A stretch of 64,000 bases of DNA from Patiria pectinifera (Eukaryota > Echinodermata > Asteroidea > Valvatida > Asterinidae). Positions 12,301 through 26,329 of this stretch are shown here, piece after piece. The translations under genes and the position numbers were made by a program. Position 1 is the stretch's first letter, and every line of letters begins with the position of its first letter. The notes below the pieces were generated by a model. It was not told the DNA's origin. It saw only the letters and a list, made by a program, of their open reading frames with translations, and ran no database searches. Location of the stretch: positions 25,007,513 through 25,071,512 of the forward strand of contig CM057147.1 in assembly GCA_029964075.1 (NCBI GenBank), read 5' to 3'.

Positions 12301-15300
12301 TTCAGGCAAAACCTGTATTCTACCGATTCTCGCCACAATCTCTGAAGCAGATCCTGTTGTTTTCTTCTCTCCAGACTGGTACGAGCTACACGGTAGTCCT
12401 TCGAGTCCGAAGTCCATCTTTTTGGAATGTGGTACTTTGCCTCTGTTGACAGCAGTTTGGCAGACAATCTAGAATAACATTGTAACCTTTTACTTCAGCA
12501 AGTAAATCTAATTCTACCACTACATGCACTGTTGTAGTGTATTTACCTTGATTTGTACACAGAAATGATGTTTAATATATATTAAGAAAAAAAAAACATT
12601 CTATGCGTTTTTGTCAATCTCATGGTTCAGTCTTGTTATGTGGGAATGGGATCCAATGATTTTATGTTAGTTTTAAATCAGTGGACATTTTGTCTGACTT
12701 GCAGCAAATACGGAAAGGAATAACTTACTGTTCACTCTGTGTTATAAGAACACGCGTCCTTTTGGGATCGCTGCACAATTGCACCTGGTCGCTGTATGAA
12801 ATGATTAAATACCAACAATACAGTCAGATAATCTTGAGAGGACATACTGCATTAGGCACTGTGTACAAATTGAAAGTATAGTTACAGGAGACACAATTGT
12901 TTATACGATGGCTAACAACTTGCAACCAAAATGTCTGAGAAATATGGAATCAGATTACCTTTAACAAATTAATGAATTACTATTCTTATTCTGGGGCCAC
13001 TTACACCTCTATTATACTACTCGAAAACAGGTCACATTCATTTAACCAAGGCCAAATTGTGTGACTAAAAATAATAAGTAAATAAAAAAATTAAAAAAAT
13101 GACAACCTGGGGAGGGGGTCTCAAGCCCCCCGTGTGCCACTGGATAGGATACTAAGTTCCCATCAAAACGTAAATGCACACCACTATCTATACCCACAAA
13201 AGCACTGTTTGTATCTAACATCCACCAATGTAATCAAAAACAAACAAAACAAAACATAAGTAAGTAAAGTAAAAGACGAGACAGAAATAGAGACAGAGAC
13301 GAGAACAGACGAGACCAGACGAGACCAGACAAGACCAGACGAGCCAAACATACAAGACAAGACGAGACCAGTCGACAAGAACAATGTAAAATAAGATATA
13401 TTAAATTTAATTAAAAACAGAACAAAACAAAACTAAAATGAATCACGTGATTAATAACAAAATATTTCTGTGAAAGACATTGATGATTGATCAAACAATT
13501 CAAATTTTTGTTATGCCTACTCAACTTACAGATGTTGGTCATGATTCATAAGTAGATGTACATACTCTTCACGCCAACCAGTTTCTGTTCACCAAAAATG
13601 TGCAACATTGAGTCAGCACATATACACACAAAACAAATGTACATGTACTTTTGCGGGCCAGTGTCAATTCATAGCCAGGACAAGTAAGGGCCACAATATT
13701 GGGTATATTTGACATGATTCTCAACAACTTTCCTACAATGTTCTTGCAAATGATATAAACAGTTTTGCAAGTAAAGCAGCGGCTAATGTACAACACAAAA
13801 ACAAATACAGAATAGAATATTTACAACCAGTTGCTGGAAGATTGTCCAGGACATTAAATGAGATGGGTCCTCCCTAAGTATGAAGCATGAAGCCTAATTA
13901 TTTCTTTTCTTCAACCAAAAGATGGGTGTATGCACAGAATCAAATTACAAAAACTTCCAACAGTCACTTCATTTGTTTTCGAGTGCAGTCAGAAAGCCTT
14001 CATCCCTTCTAACAACTTTGATCTCAAATGCCTGTTTGTAAAAGAATCTATACAAACTGATTTACTGATTGCTTAATATGCAATCAGATGGATATTTCAA
14101 AAAGTATTTTGACTAGTACATATGAATACAGTTTGTCTGTTAGTCAATACGTACTTTGCTTTTTATTTGATGGCTTCTGTTCAGCATGAAGCCTGTCTGC
14201 TGCCTGTGCTTCCTTGACTGCAGCATGGGAAACTAAAAAAAAATGAAGCATTAGGATTTTCAATACAGCGACAAAAAAAAGCAAGAAAGGTGTACAATTT
14301 GAAAACTTGCTGTCTTACAAAAAGGTATAAATGACAACCTTAAAAGTGTGTAGGGCCTACATGTCCAACCACGACTAATAATGTGCTTTACTGAGTGAAA
14401 CCAAGAAAGTAAACCAATTATCAGGTACACAGCTGTGTCAAAGTCATCATCTTTTCAACATTGGTTTTAGTGTGCATTAGCGTTTTTGAAATGCTACACC
14501 ACAATGCTCCTGTTTATTCATGTAACAGTTCAGTGTGAAATACCTCAAAAAAAATTCAGGTAAACAAATCATAAAATTTTAAAACTAGTTATCTAACACT
14601 GAAAAAAACTTTGATGGAAAGTGCAGTACAGCAATTCACCATGCAGTGTTTCATACTACATGTATTTAATATGTAGAGGTCACATGCATGGTATAGTATA
14701 CAAATAGTGGCTCAGAGTGGAATTGGAGGAATATTATCACAAGGTAAAATATTGTTTTTCTTTCACGATGTGAAACCGAGCGAAATGGACAAGTCCTGAT
14801 TTTACCCAGCAATTTTATTCCTCCCATTTCACAATTTAAAGTCACTCAATATTTGTTTTATATTACTGACTTATAGACCCTTGTCATTTGATTTACAGTT
14901 AATGAACTTCTATTTCTTTACAACATTTTTGGGAAATGTATTTCTCTCGTCCAATCCACCCCTTCACGAAGTGTTTGAACCAAACTCTGTGTCGCTACTG
15001 GCTATTGGGAATGATGTGTGCTATTTGCAATGCTGAATGCGCACACCAGCATGCATTTGCATACAAATACCACACCATGCAACAAGGATTATCCTATAAC
15101 TATTGAATGGTAAATCCCATTCAACATGGGCGAATGGGACTTTTTTTTAGCGTCAGTTATGGTGTGCATGCAGACAGATGTTTGAAATGCATACACATGT
15201 ACATAGTATACATTTATGTAAACTCTTCATACAGAAGCACATTTGGGATTCAAGCTTACCTCCCCATTCAGCAAGCAGGGTATCAAGCTCAAGCTGAGAC

Positions 15301-18300
15301 TTTTCCACAGTGTTGTATGCCTTCTCCATGCTACTGACCAAACTGTGACCTGAAAGACAAGAGGTACTTGTACAAATTTAGTTTGTACTCTAACAAGTAA
15401 AATGATCCCTCATGAAACAGACAACACTCTTTTGACTCATTCCTAAGAGAAAAAAGTTGTTTAAATGCAATTTGTAATGAAATCACCAGAATATCCAGGA
15501 GGTTGTCACTGAATCCGAATAGGAAATAATCGCAAGTACACACATACGTTCGGCTACCACATATAAAGAAACTGCTGTAAAGGCATATCAACACATCAAA
15601 ACCAGTTTCATATGTGTAACATTTAAAGCTTATAAGCTTATTAACAATATCTTCTTCAAGAATAAGAGGATAAGGTAATATGTACTGCTTGTACAAATGC
15701 CCGGACAATCCAAATGAAGGTCAATGTACGTGCTTAACTTGCAACACAACTTACTTCAAAAAAATTACTTGTAATAAAAGAAATAGCAGACATACCAAGT
15801 GAATCTCTTTTTCTCCTTGCAAAATGGAGAAGGCCATCAGTCAAGAGGTCAACCCTGTGTGAGGGAGTCATCTCTTTCGTGATGGCAGAGAATCGTCTCA
15901 GGTATGACCAGAGTCTTTCCATGGTCTCCCCATCTGTCAAGCCGAAACCCTGCTTCCAGCGCGTGCTGTATTGGACCTGGGAGTGAATATGCATGTATGT
16001 TATTAATGCACATAGCATGATATGATACGAATATGCAGACTTTAGAATGAAATCCTCATTTTATGTAATAAAGAAGCACTAGGAAAATCTACATGAGTGT
16101 GCATGTGATATCCAAAAATGATATATCTCACAAACAAACTGAGATTATAAGGACTCTACACATGTCCAAAAATACCTGGCAATTCATTTTATGCCCATAT
16201 GAGTGGAACACTGGAAGGCCCAAGATAACATCTGAATAGCGGTCTGTTGGATAGTGTCTCTGGAAAAAAAATGGGTTGAATACATATTTGAATTACATAC
16301 ATTTGATAGTTGACACATTTCATAATTCATGTCCATTATTTTGTCACTCTCAGCTGAGGACTGTGGAGAGTTTGGAATCATGCAACCAAAATTCTAAGGG
16401 GGTTTACGCCTGTAACCAACTTGCGAATATAACTCTATATTTGTTAGTCTTTTTTCCCTCTGCGTTAAATGTTATATGCATGCAAGAACATTAGTCAGTA
16501 TAAAAACAAACAATTTTCATCAAGGTTAAATTATATTTTGAGCTATAAACACGCCAGTGCAGCTAAAACATACAACCTTTGAAGTAATGCTTGGCTAAAG
16601 CATACATGTTTATGTTTGTGCCTCCTAAAATACTACATTTTCTTTTAACTTTTAAGCAAGGATTAGAAATCAAACTCCCCGCTACACCATACCCTTGTAT
16701 CATACCTCCAGGTGTCTGTCAAGCTTGCAGGCAATGTCATATATGATATGGAGTTTTAGTCCGGGGTTCAATTCTGCTCTGAGCAGATTTACTACAAACA
16801 CAGAATATGCCATCCTGATGGAATACAAAAAAAAACTAAATCTAATAAAATGATACACAATTGGAAAATACAATTAGAATTTGTGATGTTACACCCCCAA
16901 CGGCCACGGGAGCAGCCGCTGCAGAGTGTTCATTAAGAAGACTGCAAAACTGCAAGAATAAAGACAAATGGACACTGGTTTAGCTTGGTGTGGTGGTCAA
17001 TGTTCCTCACTCATCGAAGTCTTAGATCAGAATGACCCAGGAACAAAGACCATCACACAGCCCTCCAGTGCCCCACAGGAAGTGACATCATATCCTGCCA
17101 CATGTACCCAATAGCTGTTTCCTGTGAAGGTGGGGTATCTCACATGAAACAGTAGTTGGTACACTCATGTACTGATAAACATTAAATGCAAATGTGGTTC
17201 CAAGAAAAGTGGGGGAGGCAGTACATTAAAAAAATGGGGGGTGTCCCAATACTACAACAGTGAGTAGAAAAAATTAGGATACACATTTTGTGGATGGCCC
17301 TAGAGACATTATATTTGAAAGTTAATTTTGAATTTGTAGCATGCAGAAGCCCAACAGCTGCAAAAGTTTGAAATTGTGTCTGACCATTCTGTCCCACAAT
17401 GTGTAAGTCCATGTCAACTATACGCTAAAAGAAACTTGTCTTCAACTCAATGAAAAACATGAAATTAATCTTGAAGAAACAGTGCTTTTTAATCAGTGCA
17501 CAGTATAATTATGAACAAATAAATTCTGAAGTAGCTACCGTTCTCCATGTCTCATATCCAAAAACAACTTGGGCATTCCATGATAGAGCAGCCAAAGACA
17601 CCAGTTGAAGTTAAACCCCGGGCTTTGTTTTTAGATCTCAAGATATCGCCAGCCTGAAACATACTACAGTCCTAAAATAATGAGATAAATTTAAATCAAA
17701 TCAATATATAATACCATTCCAATTATTTTAATATGGGGTGGAGCCCTCTGTTATATAAGTGGAGAATTATATCTTTGTCAGGCTGAAAAAAAAGTGATCC
17801 AAAAAATTCATTTTTAAATTTCTTCTGCATTTCAATGGTGAATGAAAGTTTGGGTGTTGAAAAATATGGTAAATAATGCATAGGCCCTACTATATTTATT
17901 TTCACTTGAAGAACAAAACTAAAATAAGAAACTACATGAACGTTAAAGAATGACCGTACAAAATCTGTAAATATGTAAATGTAAGCATGAAGCTACTGGT
18001 ACATGTACTTACCTGTTCTGGGTCTTTGTCCTCTGTGTGGTTGCCAACAAACTCATCCACATCTTTGGAGTCAGCAAACATACGGGTTCCATGCTTCGGG
18101 GGGTTGGTACTAAATCCGGAGTTACTTTTCCGGACCAGGCCAAAATTGCCATCAAGACATAAGAACAGTGAACCGTTCACCTACAGAAAGAAACAGTCAT
18201 TCGATTTTATTGTATTATTATGTGAAGAGTAAGCATGCATCTTCACTACCTGAAAGTATATATGTGATGCGATCAAGCTACATGAGTTGTTTGTCAACCC

Positions 18301-21300
18301 TGGTCAAAAGAAATTTTATTACAGATTTTTGAAAAGAGCCCAATCTCAACATTACTGCTCTGAAAACCGCATGCCGATACCATCTTTGGTTAAAAAATTA
18401 CGGAAGTCAGAACACCAAGAGATGTGATGAAGTGATGTGATAAAGTGGCCCTATTTTGGCCTGTATCTCCAAATAAAAATTCTTGACAAACGACTCATGT
18501 AGCTTGATCGCATCATGTCTTGCTGTATGTGGACCTTCAATTTTTTTTTTTTTGGAGAAAAGTGGATACATTATTGGTCCTTCCCCCATCTGTTTATTTC
18601 AACACGTGTCTAGTCCTCTACATGTGCGTGCTCCTAAATGGGGGGGGGGGGGGGGGATTACCCCCATTTTCCCCAATATTTCTCCAGTATTACCCCAAAC
18701 ATGCATCGTGCAGAGAGTTTGAAATTTCTTTACCATGATGTCTTGTACTCATTTTGATCCCCTTTTTTGAGTGGACTGAGCATCCTTGCAAAATGTCCAC
18801 TTTCCCCTAATAGCCATGGTAAAATTGCTCTCAGCCATGAGACCACAAACTGTAAATAACCAAATGCATGAACAGAATTCTTTCCTGATTTCAATTTTAT
18901 GAATGGGTATTTATCATAGCCTATGGTAGCGTGTTTACTAGCCTTGTAAGGGTCACACTTTTAATATTGACCTAATGAACATAATTTCTCAATGCTCCAA
19001 AGCCTTCACTCCTGCATTTTTTCACTTGTTTTGAGGCCATGGCAAAATCATGACAGTACTTTAACTTACAGTGGGGCATGCAGGACAAGCTGTTCCATCA
19101 TCCAAAGAGGGCGACACTACTTGAAGTGATGACATTTGATACTTAAAATGTCTATACTCTTCAAATGTCTCGTTGTGAAGAACTCTATACAAAGTGCTAC
19201 ACTACAAAATGATGGAGGTAAATAAAAACAGAATCAATTGTTTTGTTAACAGTGTGATTTGGGTTGCACAATAAGTATAAATTCTCATTTGCCACATGTG
19301 AACCTGTTCTAAACTTGCTCAAATATCAACGCAAGTCCGTCAAATGCAGAGAACCTATGTTGTCAGCAGTACCCTTTATCAACCAAAAGTAATCCACTTT
19401 TCTGATCAGCTCATTCCAAATAAACAACTGTAACAATGGGGAATACAGCTTTTCGAGTTCAAAACAAAAAAATATATGATTGATTAATTGACTGATTGAT
19501 ATGCAGACTAACTAACTAAATCTGATTCAACTTATAGACTTACTTAAATAAACTATAAACTGGACTTTGAAGAGTGTGCTGAAAAAATGAGGCAAATAGA
19601 TTTGAGATAATTACATGACTTGAGATATACATGTACCTCTTCAGCAGTTAGGCCATTTTTCCATCTTAACGTTTGACAAGATGCATGCAGTGAAGTTCTT
19701 GCCTCAAGTAGGAGAAAGACCAGCAAATCCATTAGATCTAAATGGATTGCTGATCTTGGGGAGTGGGGAGTTGAAGGCCAAAAATGATGACGCACAAGAG
19801 TCACTGCTTCGGCCTCACAGCGACAAAAAGCAAACTGTGATTCGTGAATACGTCCTGTGCATAAAAAGGAAATACATCCTGTGCATAAAATGGAGCACGA
19901 ATTGCTCTTTTCAACACCAAACAAAACCCTGAAGCAACACATATCTATCACATCTGTATTATAATAAAATGACATTCCAACGTATATTTACCAAGTGCAT
20001 CGTATACTTGCATCTGCTTTGTGTAGCTGCTCATGCAGGTATGGTTTTGCCGTCTGTATAAGATGATGAGCTGTACTGGCTGTAGCTCACCATCCTGTGG
20101 GGAAAAAACATCTATACATGAAAATGTATAGATAAAGATACAGATAAAAATAGGGATACATGATGAGATACAGATAAAGATACGGATAAGGATAAAGATA
20201 CTGTTACGGATACAGATACAGATATAGATGTGTTGATGTTTTTGTATTTTTAAATTAATTTGAGTAGGGGGGTCATGGAATTAGCTCCGTAATGTGTTGG
20301 TCCATGGAATTCACTCATTTACTACAAACTGTAGGGTGCCGTGCTTTAAAGAGGCACTAGGTCATGAAATCCCCGAAAATGCAATGTTTTGGATCGTTTA
20401 CTTATCGTATTTCAAACGTCTGGGTTGAAAGGAAAGCAACCTAATGTCTTACTGTTCATGAAAAAAAAGACGAAAAAAAACCCTGTTGTTTACATCAGAC
20501 GCGACGGAATACAACTACGCTTTTCCTGTCGTTTCAATGTAAGATACAAGTTGTATGTGTCTGTACAGCACCGTGCTCACGAACAGCGGTGACCAACCAC
20601 CAATGTAATTTCTTTCATGTCCACAAAAGGACGGATGAAATTACTTAACAGATGAAATCACAACTTACTCGACTTTTTGGGATCGCAAAAGTGGACCCTG
20701 AAAGTCATTCTCGCACGCATAATACACGATTAAAACAATAATGCCCAGTTTTTAAAGGATAATTTTGTGGATGTTTATATCCTACTTTTTAATGTTCTTT
20801 TCTATTAACATTATTTTACTCGAAGCGCTTGTAGCCCAATGGGGCTGTTCCAAGATGCAGCATCCCTTTAACTAATATACAAAACATTTTCATACCACAT
20901 ATTTGTCTGGCTTGTGGAGCAGGCTGTTATTTTGGTGCACTGCCCTTGTGCACTCCATGCAACGTACAATGTGAGGACTACAGTCTTTGCACAGATATTG
21001 CTCCTCACAATGTACATTGCAGGAACAGCAGTACTCTGTCTGCGACACCAGAGACTCCATGTACGCATCCTCTATGTGTTGCCTGCAAAGCTGCCATGAT
21101 GACAAATTTGCCTCTTTCATTGCTTGGTGAGTTGAGCAGCTGGGAATATCATCCTGGATATCAGCCTGTGATGCTTGCATCTGCTCTCTATCCTCACGGA
21201 GGGGCACAGTATACTGATCACCAGGCCCATCTTCAGACAAATTATGCGTCAAAACCTTCTCCTTCCCACAGGCCCTCCTTGTCCGACTGTTAATTGTATA

Positions 21301-21333
21301 AGCCTTAAATTTGGGCTGCCAAACTTTTGGCAT
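9350..21333 (-). CDS. KDZ-type transposase gene, 15 exons, with one 1-nt deletion
   Basis: Exons (minus): 21333-20896, 20094-19992, 19854-19637, 19201-19070, 18180-18013, 17671-17539, 16814-16706, 16259-16176, 15976-15796, 15349-15260, 14232-14151, 12791-12729, 12468-12281, 10654-10482 and 9736-9350 (stop). All have GT-AG borders and consistent phases, about 849 aa. Exon 1 carries a CxC2-like cysteine cluster (CCSCNVHC, LCKDC, CMEC then HKPDKY). Exons 2-4 carry YDALGRI, CRCEAEAVTL and CPACP. The KDZ catalytic blocks follow in order: LDGNFGLVRK, YDIACKLDRHLE, VFHSYGHKMNCQ and GLTDGETMERLWSYLRRF, supplying the expected D, D and E. The C-terminus is acidic (DWDDMSDDDD). In exon 6 the frame breaks between GVFGC and HGMPKLFLDMRHGER near 17583-17591. 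One missing base explains it and the next exon is back in phase. So it is either a recent pseudogene or a base error. KDZ (Kyakuja-Dileera-Zisupton) proteins are DNA-transposon transposases. I found no terminal inverted repeats. Exon 1 begins with ATG right after an acceptor, so a leading untranslated exon is likely. Confidence 0.9.
13262..13385. repeat. GACGAGACCA-type microsatellite
   Basis: Imperfect purine-rich array of GACGAGACCA/AGACAAGACC units within a KDZ intron. Confidence 0.9.
20105..20235. repeat. GATACA/GATAAA hexanucleotide array
   Basis: Imperfect tandem GATACA and GATAAA units in the intron between the first two KDZ exons. Confidence 0.9.
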
Positions 21334-21439
21334 CTGTGAAGACAAAAAGATAAACCATATTTATGGGGAGTCATATAGCATTTGCAAAGTCTTGAAAACA
21401 ATTAAGTGCTATTGACGATGTCTGTAATGTATTAAAAAT

Positions 21440-21606
21440 GCAAATTGCTTGTCGAGCGAGGGCACGAGTTGCAAATGCGACGGCTGTTTCCTGTGCCGTG
21501 GATCCTGAATAGAGAGCAGTGCACGTGGCCCCCATACGATTAATGCATAGTACAGGAAACAGCCGTCGCATTTGCAACTCGCTCCCTCGCTCTACAAGCA
21601 ATTTGC
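21440..21606. repeat. Hairpin of about 55-bp arms
   Basis: The left arm contains GCAAATTGCTTGT and TTGCAAATGCGACGGCTG. The right arm contains the exact reverse complements CAGCCGTCGCATTTGCAA and ACAAGCAATTTGC. This is a foldback element just upstream of KDZ exon 1. Confidence 0.85.
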
Positions 21607-24538
21607 ATAAATGCGACGTCACAGCTTGAGGTCATCTCTTGTCACATTCAAAATGGCTGCCATCACCAGATGTTTCACGAGTGCATATGGGCTCCAGAAA
21701 GATTCAAGAATATCTCGAAAAATTGAACATCATTACACCTAAGCATCCCAGAAGTGATAGATGGGACATGATCATAGAATACAACCATATGTAAGAAACT
21801 GCCTGGAATTTTTATAAAACATCCTCAGTAGTGCGCGGTACCACGGTGTGTGGCCAGAGGTTCAGCGCAGCATACCGCGGCCACACATAGTGGGGCTATA
21901 CACGGACATGCATTCATTCATTCATTCATTATTTATTATTTTTACCACATCTCATTTCATTAAGTGACAAGGCATAAATACATTAGTTTGGGTATTATAA
22001 AGTTCGAGCTTGTTTTACAAAATATATTTATACACTTTGGGCGCATTATTTTCTTATTAGAGACGGTGGAAGGGGATCCCCAAAAAGCGGAACTTGTCGA
22101 GTAAGGATCCCATTTAAGTTTAACATGGAAAAGTAATACAAACATGACGGATCAAGCACATCCAATTTGTCCCTTTACCCTCCAGCAATACCCAGATTCC
22201 ATTCAAACATACCTTTATACCATGTAGCAGTTATTTTCGAAGATGTTACTTAAGTTCGTTAGAATGTTCGACTTGATGAAACAGAGCAAAAGTGACTGAT
22301 TTCGGTGGCGTCTCCAGAAAGCCCCGTCCACAGTTCAGTGGCATGCAATGTATACACGGTGTGTGCGTGTTTCGAAAAATGTGCCCGATGTCTAGGTACC
22401 ATACCGCTTTCAGGCGCGCTAGTACTATAGAACTTCGTCTGGTGCATGGTGGATGTCGTGAGCAAGACAACGACTGTTTAGTGTTTCATGTCGTGTCATG
22501 GCCAGTAAGACAACGACTGTTTCGCTGCAAGGCGTGAGCATGGCACTTTTTTTTTAGGTACTGTTGAAATGCATGGAAAGAACCATTGCTTTGTAAATAC
22601 TCTTAATCTTAGAGAGAATCTAGAAAATTTTTGAGCTCCCGATTAGCATTGAGAGCTGGAGTTACCATGGTAACTCAAGCAACATGTACATGTACATCAT
22701 GCTCAGACACGTAAACTTGGCGTCAATAACAACGCCACGGTTCAGTCTATCGTAAAAACACTCGAAAGTATTACGCGGCACGTTATTTCACCAGTATTCT
22801 AACTACTTATAATATGCAGCTTTCTGTTGATTCACGCGAGCGAAGGATCTTGCAAGTCGAAGAAATTTGAGGGGTAAAACGATCGACGTCAACACCAAAA
22901 CACTGAACTTTAAACGACTACGAGCAGAACTTTTGAGGTACGCTGGTACTCCGAGTCTAGTCATACACGCGCATAGTGGTTAAAGGCTTCCGGGTACCTG
23001 TACAATCTCTTGCGCATCGTCGAGTGTTTCTGCTCTACTGTGGAGCGTAGCGTTGTCATCATGTTACCTCCATGATGTTACTGAGCCAAATTAAGTGCGC
23101 TGGGTTTTTCTAGCAAGGCCTAAAATTATCCAGTTCGAAAAGAAACTTACCTTCTTAAAACACCGTAGGCGGGAGCAAGGGCCGTTGGGGCCCAGAAGGT
23201 CGTGTTCCCATGATCTCTCGTGCATACGGAACAACCAAAGTCGTGATTCTCGGGCTCACCAACCTCGTCCCCAGTGCTTACTTTATATTATTTCCAACCG
23301 CGTTTCCCATAGTGGTAGTAGTGATGGGCGCGTACCGTTCGACACCTTGGATACGAGGTTGCGGGCTCAAGTCATAAATGCGCCGCGAAGCAACCTCGAC
23401 CCCATGCAGGGGTTACTTTATTTTCACTTCGTTCTATAGGCGCACTGCTCAATATCATGGAACGAGGTTGTTTGACTCAGCAGACAATGGATGATTTTGC
23501 TTGCTGACTAACACGTCGATCTCAGGCTGGGGATGAGATTTCAGGATAGAACTGGTGTAGAAGTAAGTCCAGGGACCAATCAAACTATACAGGAGGGCAC
23601 TGTGTTGCATGCGCCAACCAATAAGATTACCGTAATACTAGGGCGGGGGCATTTTCTTTGTCCCGTGCCGCCGGTTTTGCGTCATGCATATTTTAAAAAA
23701 AAAAATAATAATACATGCGAGTACGTATAGGGCCAACATTTTTTTGTACAGTGATCGAGCAAACATGCATGTGTATATGTCATAATTATGCTACCTGCAT
23801 TAACAAACATTTCAAAGCTGGGAAAAAAATAAGTTAACACACGTGTCTTTGGAAGAAGTAATATATTTGACAAAATTAGAAAGAAAAACAAAGTAACCAC
23901 AAACAACATCCGTAGTATTTAGCACGGCCTATCATTCCTCAACGGCCAGGGTATGAGGTCACATGCAGCGCAGTTTGTACCATGTGTACAGAGAATTATA
24001 ATATTTGAATATTCTAAAAGCCCAGATTTCAGAACACCGTACTGATAACACGATAGTTTTATCATTGAAAATTGTAGCACATGTTAAGGGATAATAACAC
24101 AGGATAGTATTACCATCTGGGATGGGAAACACACAAACGGTATTACCATTGAATACGATGTGTATCGGGTGTCTCAACAAATGTTAACTCTTTGCACACA
24201 GCAATCCGTTATAGGCTGTAAATGGCACAGTCCAGCATCAGTGTGTATTTTAAAGGCAATTAGTTCCTTACTCCATGAGTTAGGGGAGCTTTGAGGATAT
24301 TCCCCTGGAGAATTGTTAGAATGAGGATGGTACTGACAAATCTCAAAGAAGCATGTAAACTGAGGGCATAGGTGCTCCATTTTGTTGTGAGAATGAAGGG
24401 GAAATAGCCCCTAATGTAATACAAAGGCTTAGCATTGAGAGCCTGAACTGTGATGCAAAGTTGAAGTTTGTCTTGCAATGTTCTCGCACAGTTGGAAGAT
24501 TCATACCTGCTTCTTTAAAGATAGAGTACCGTAATTTT
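21607..24538. other. Intergenic, transposon debris
   Basis: No supportable exon. 23254-23300 (CAACCTCGTCCCCAGTGC then TTTCCAACCGCGTTTCC) is the reverse complement of the right end of the element at 39975-41157, so it is a solo end of that family. The GC-richer stretch 22700-23060 could hold a promoter for the KDZ gene, but I see no specific signal. Confidence 0.45.
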
Positions 24539-25655
24539 TGGAATATAAGCCGCGGGGCATATAAGCCGCAGCACGCAAAAATCTGCAAATTAAGATTTGA
24601 AGTCGGCGTGTAAGCCGCACCGGTGTATAAGCCGCACCGACCGCAGCGGTTTCAATTTTGTAAGGCCTCCAAATGCTAGTCAAAATGCTCTGAACCATTT
24701 CCATTTATACTAAAAGGGCCACAAAAGTTATAAAATATCAAGTTATCTACAATCGATACTCATACAAACAAATGTGGAAATAAATTGATGATGAAAAATA
24801 AACAATGGGAGTTGCTGCTGGCTGCCCCATCATGCCCGTCCTGGCCTGCGCCGCGCCGGCGAATGACAACATTTTCCCTCAGCACGAGAGAGTATGCAAC
24901 CCACCGTGTGTTGTCTTGACTGGAGCGCTACGTACGTACTAATCTTGCTTTGTGGCAGCAGATGCTGATGTGTTTTGTCCTAAGAATAAACAGTTTCGTT
25001 TTTACCTCAAAACTTATCGATTTTGGGATTACCAACGAGTAGTAACGTTAAAAATTCGAGTTTCGATCGTAACTTTCTTCGAAAATAGTCAAAACGATGC
25101 TGACATTTTTATGGACGAATCCATTAATTTTGTAAGGGGTGATTAAGTCCCTGTTTTGAGTTTTACATCTAATTATATTGTGACATTGAACAACTGATTA
25201 TCAAATACAGAAATGTTTCGAACACCATAAAAAGTATTAGTCGTCTTTTTTCTTGTTTTAAACAGCAGAAATATTGGTAAGTATTTTTCCCAAGAAAGTA
25301 CGCCCCTTTATTACCACAAATGGTTTGGTCCGCGATGGGAAATCATGCTGCATGGCAGCACTCGTACTATCATGTACGGCTTGTCGCATAGCGTCGATCG
25401 GAGACTGCTTTCACCGTACTTTTCACCGCTCGGTACCTTTACGTGGGACGTGGTTTCGGTTTGTTAATGACTTTCTTAATTGATAATTCATTTCAGCAAC
25501 AGATCTCTTCTTATACCAGAACATTAAATAAACATGTGAATCTCATTTTTATTCTTCAAGGCTCTGCGTATAAGCCGCCCTGTGTATAAGCCGCAGTAAA
25601 CATTTTCATGGGTAAAATAACGTATAAGCCGCGGCTTATATTCCGAAAATTACGG
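24539..25655. mobile_element. TA-flanked TIR element with TATAAGCCGC motifs
   Basis: The left end CCGTAATTTTTGGAATATAA and the right end TTATATTCCGAAAATTACGG are inverted and flanked by TA on both sides. Several TATAAGCCGC copies follow each end as sub-terminal repeats. About 1.1 kb, with no transposase frame, so non-autonomous. The TA duplication suggests the Tc1/mariner group, but the family is not certain. Confidence 0.8.
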
Positions 25656-26266
25656 TATATTATTTGTCATTTGTGCGTTTTTTTCGTTTGAAGCAACAAA
25701 AATTGCTTATAGATATTCCCCTGACTGTTCTTTTAGTCTATTTTTCACTGGCTTTTCACAACATTACCATTCACTGTTACAGTTCCCAAGGCTAGTACCA
25801 TATTATATTTATCAAGCTTTTTCCCTTGCCTTGCCTCTCTGTGGCACTCCCTCTTTGAATCTTGCTTCCTTTCTGCCTATAATGTTTCACAATTACCTAC
25901 TGTCACAGTGACTTCTTCCATTCTTTTCTGTACTTTCTAGTTTGAAACCCATACCTTTGAGAGCCCCTGGACTTGTGTTAGGGCAACTTCCATAAAAACA
26001 TAGTGTGCTTATGTAGATGTCAAGACTGATGTGAGATATACATGTACATGTAAAGAGCTGTGTATGCTCTTTCTAGTAAATGCATTTGAAAAACGTATCA
26101 GTGAAAAGTGTCCTCAAGACCAATTTTTTGATTTTGTTGCAAGTAGTTAGATGGATTCAGGTCTATGTAGACTAATTCGGTGATGGCCATTATCTGTGGT
26201 GGGACAAGGCCCGTGGGAGTCGTGTCTCCGGTAGTGCGCACGCACCCCGGTCTCCTTCGACCAATA
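25656..26266. other. Intergenic, no gene seen
   Basis: Between two TIR elements. No exon, RNA gene or repeat that I can support. Confidence 0.5.
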
Positions 26267-26329
26267 GGTCTCTCTCAAAGGCAGCCATCTCTGTAGGAGA
26301 ACTGCAACTGCGTATTTTACACAATCAAG

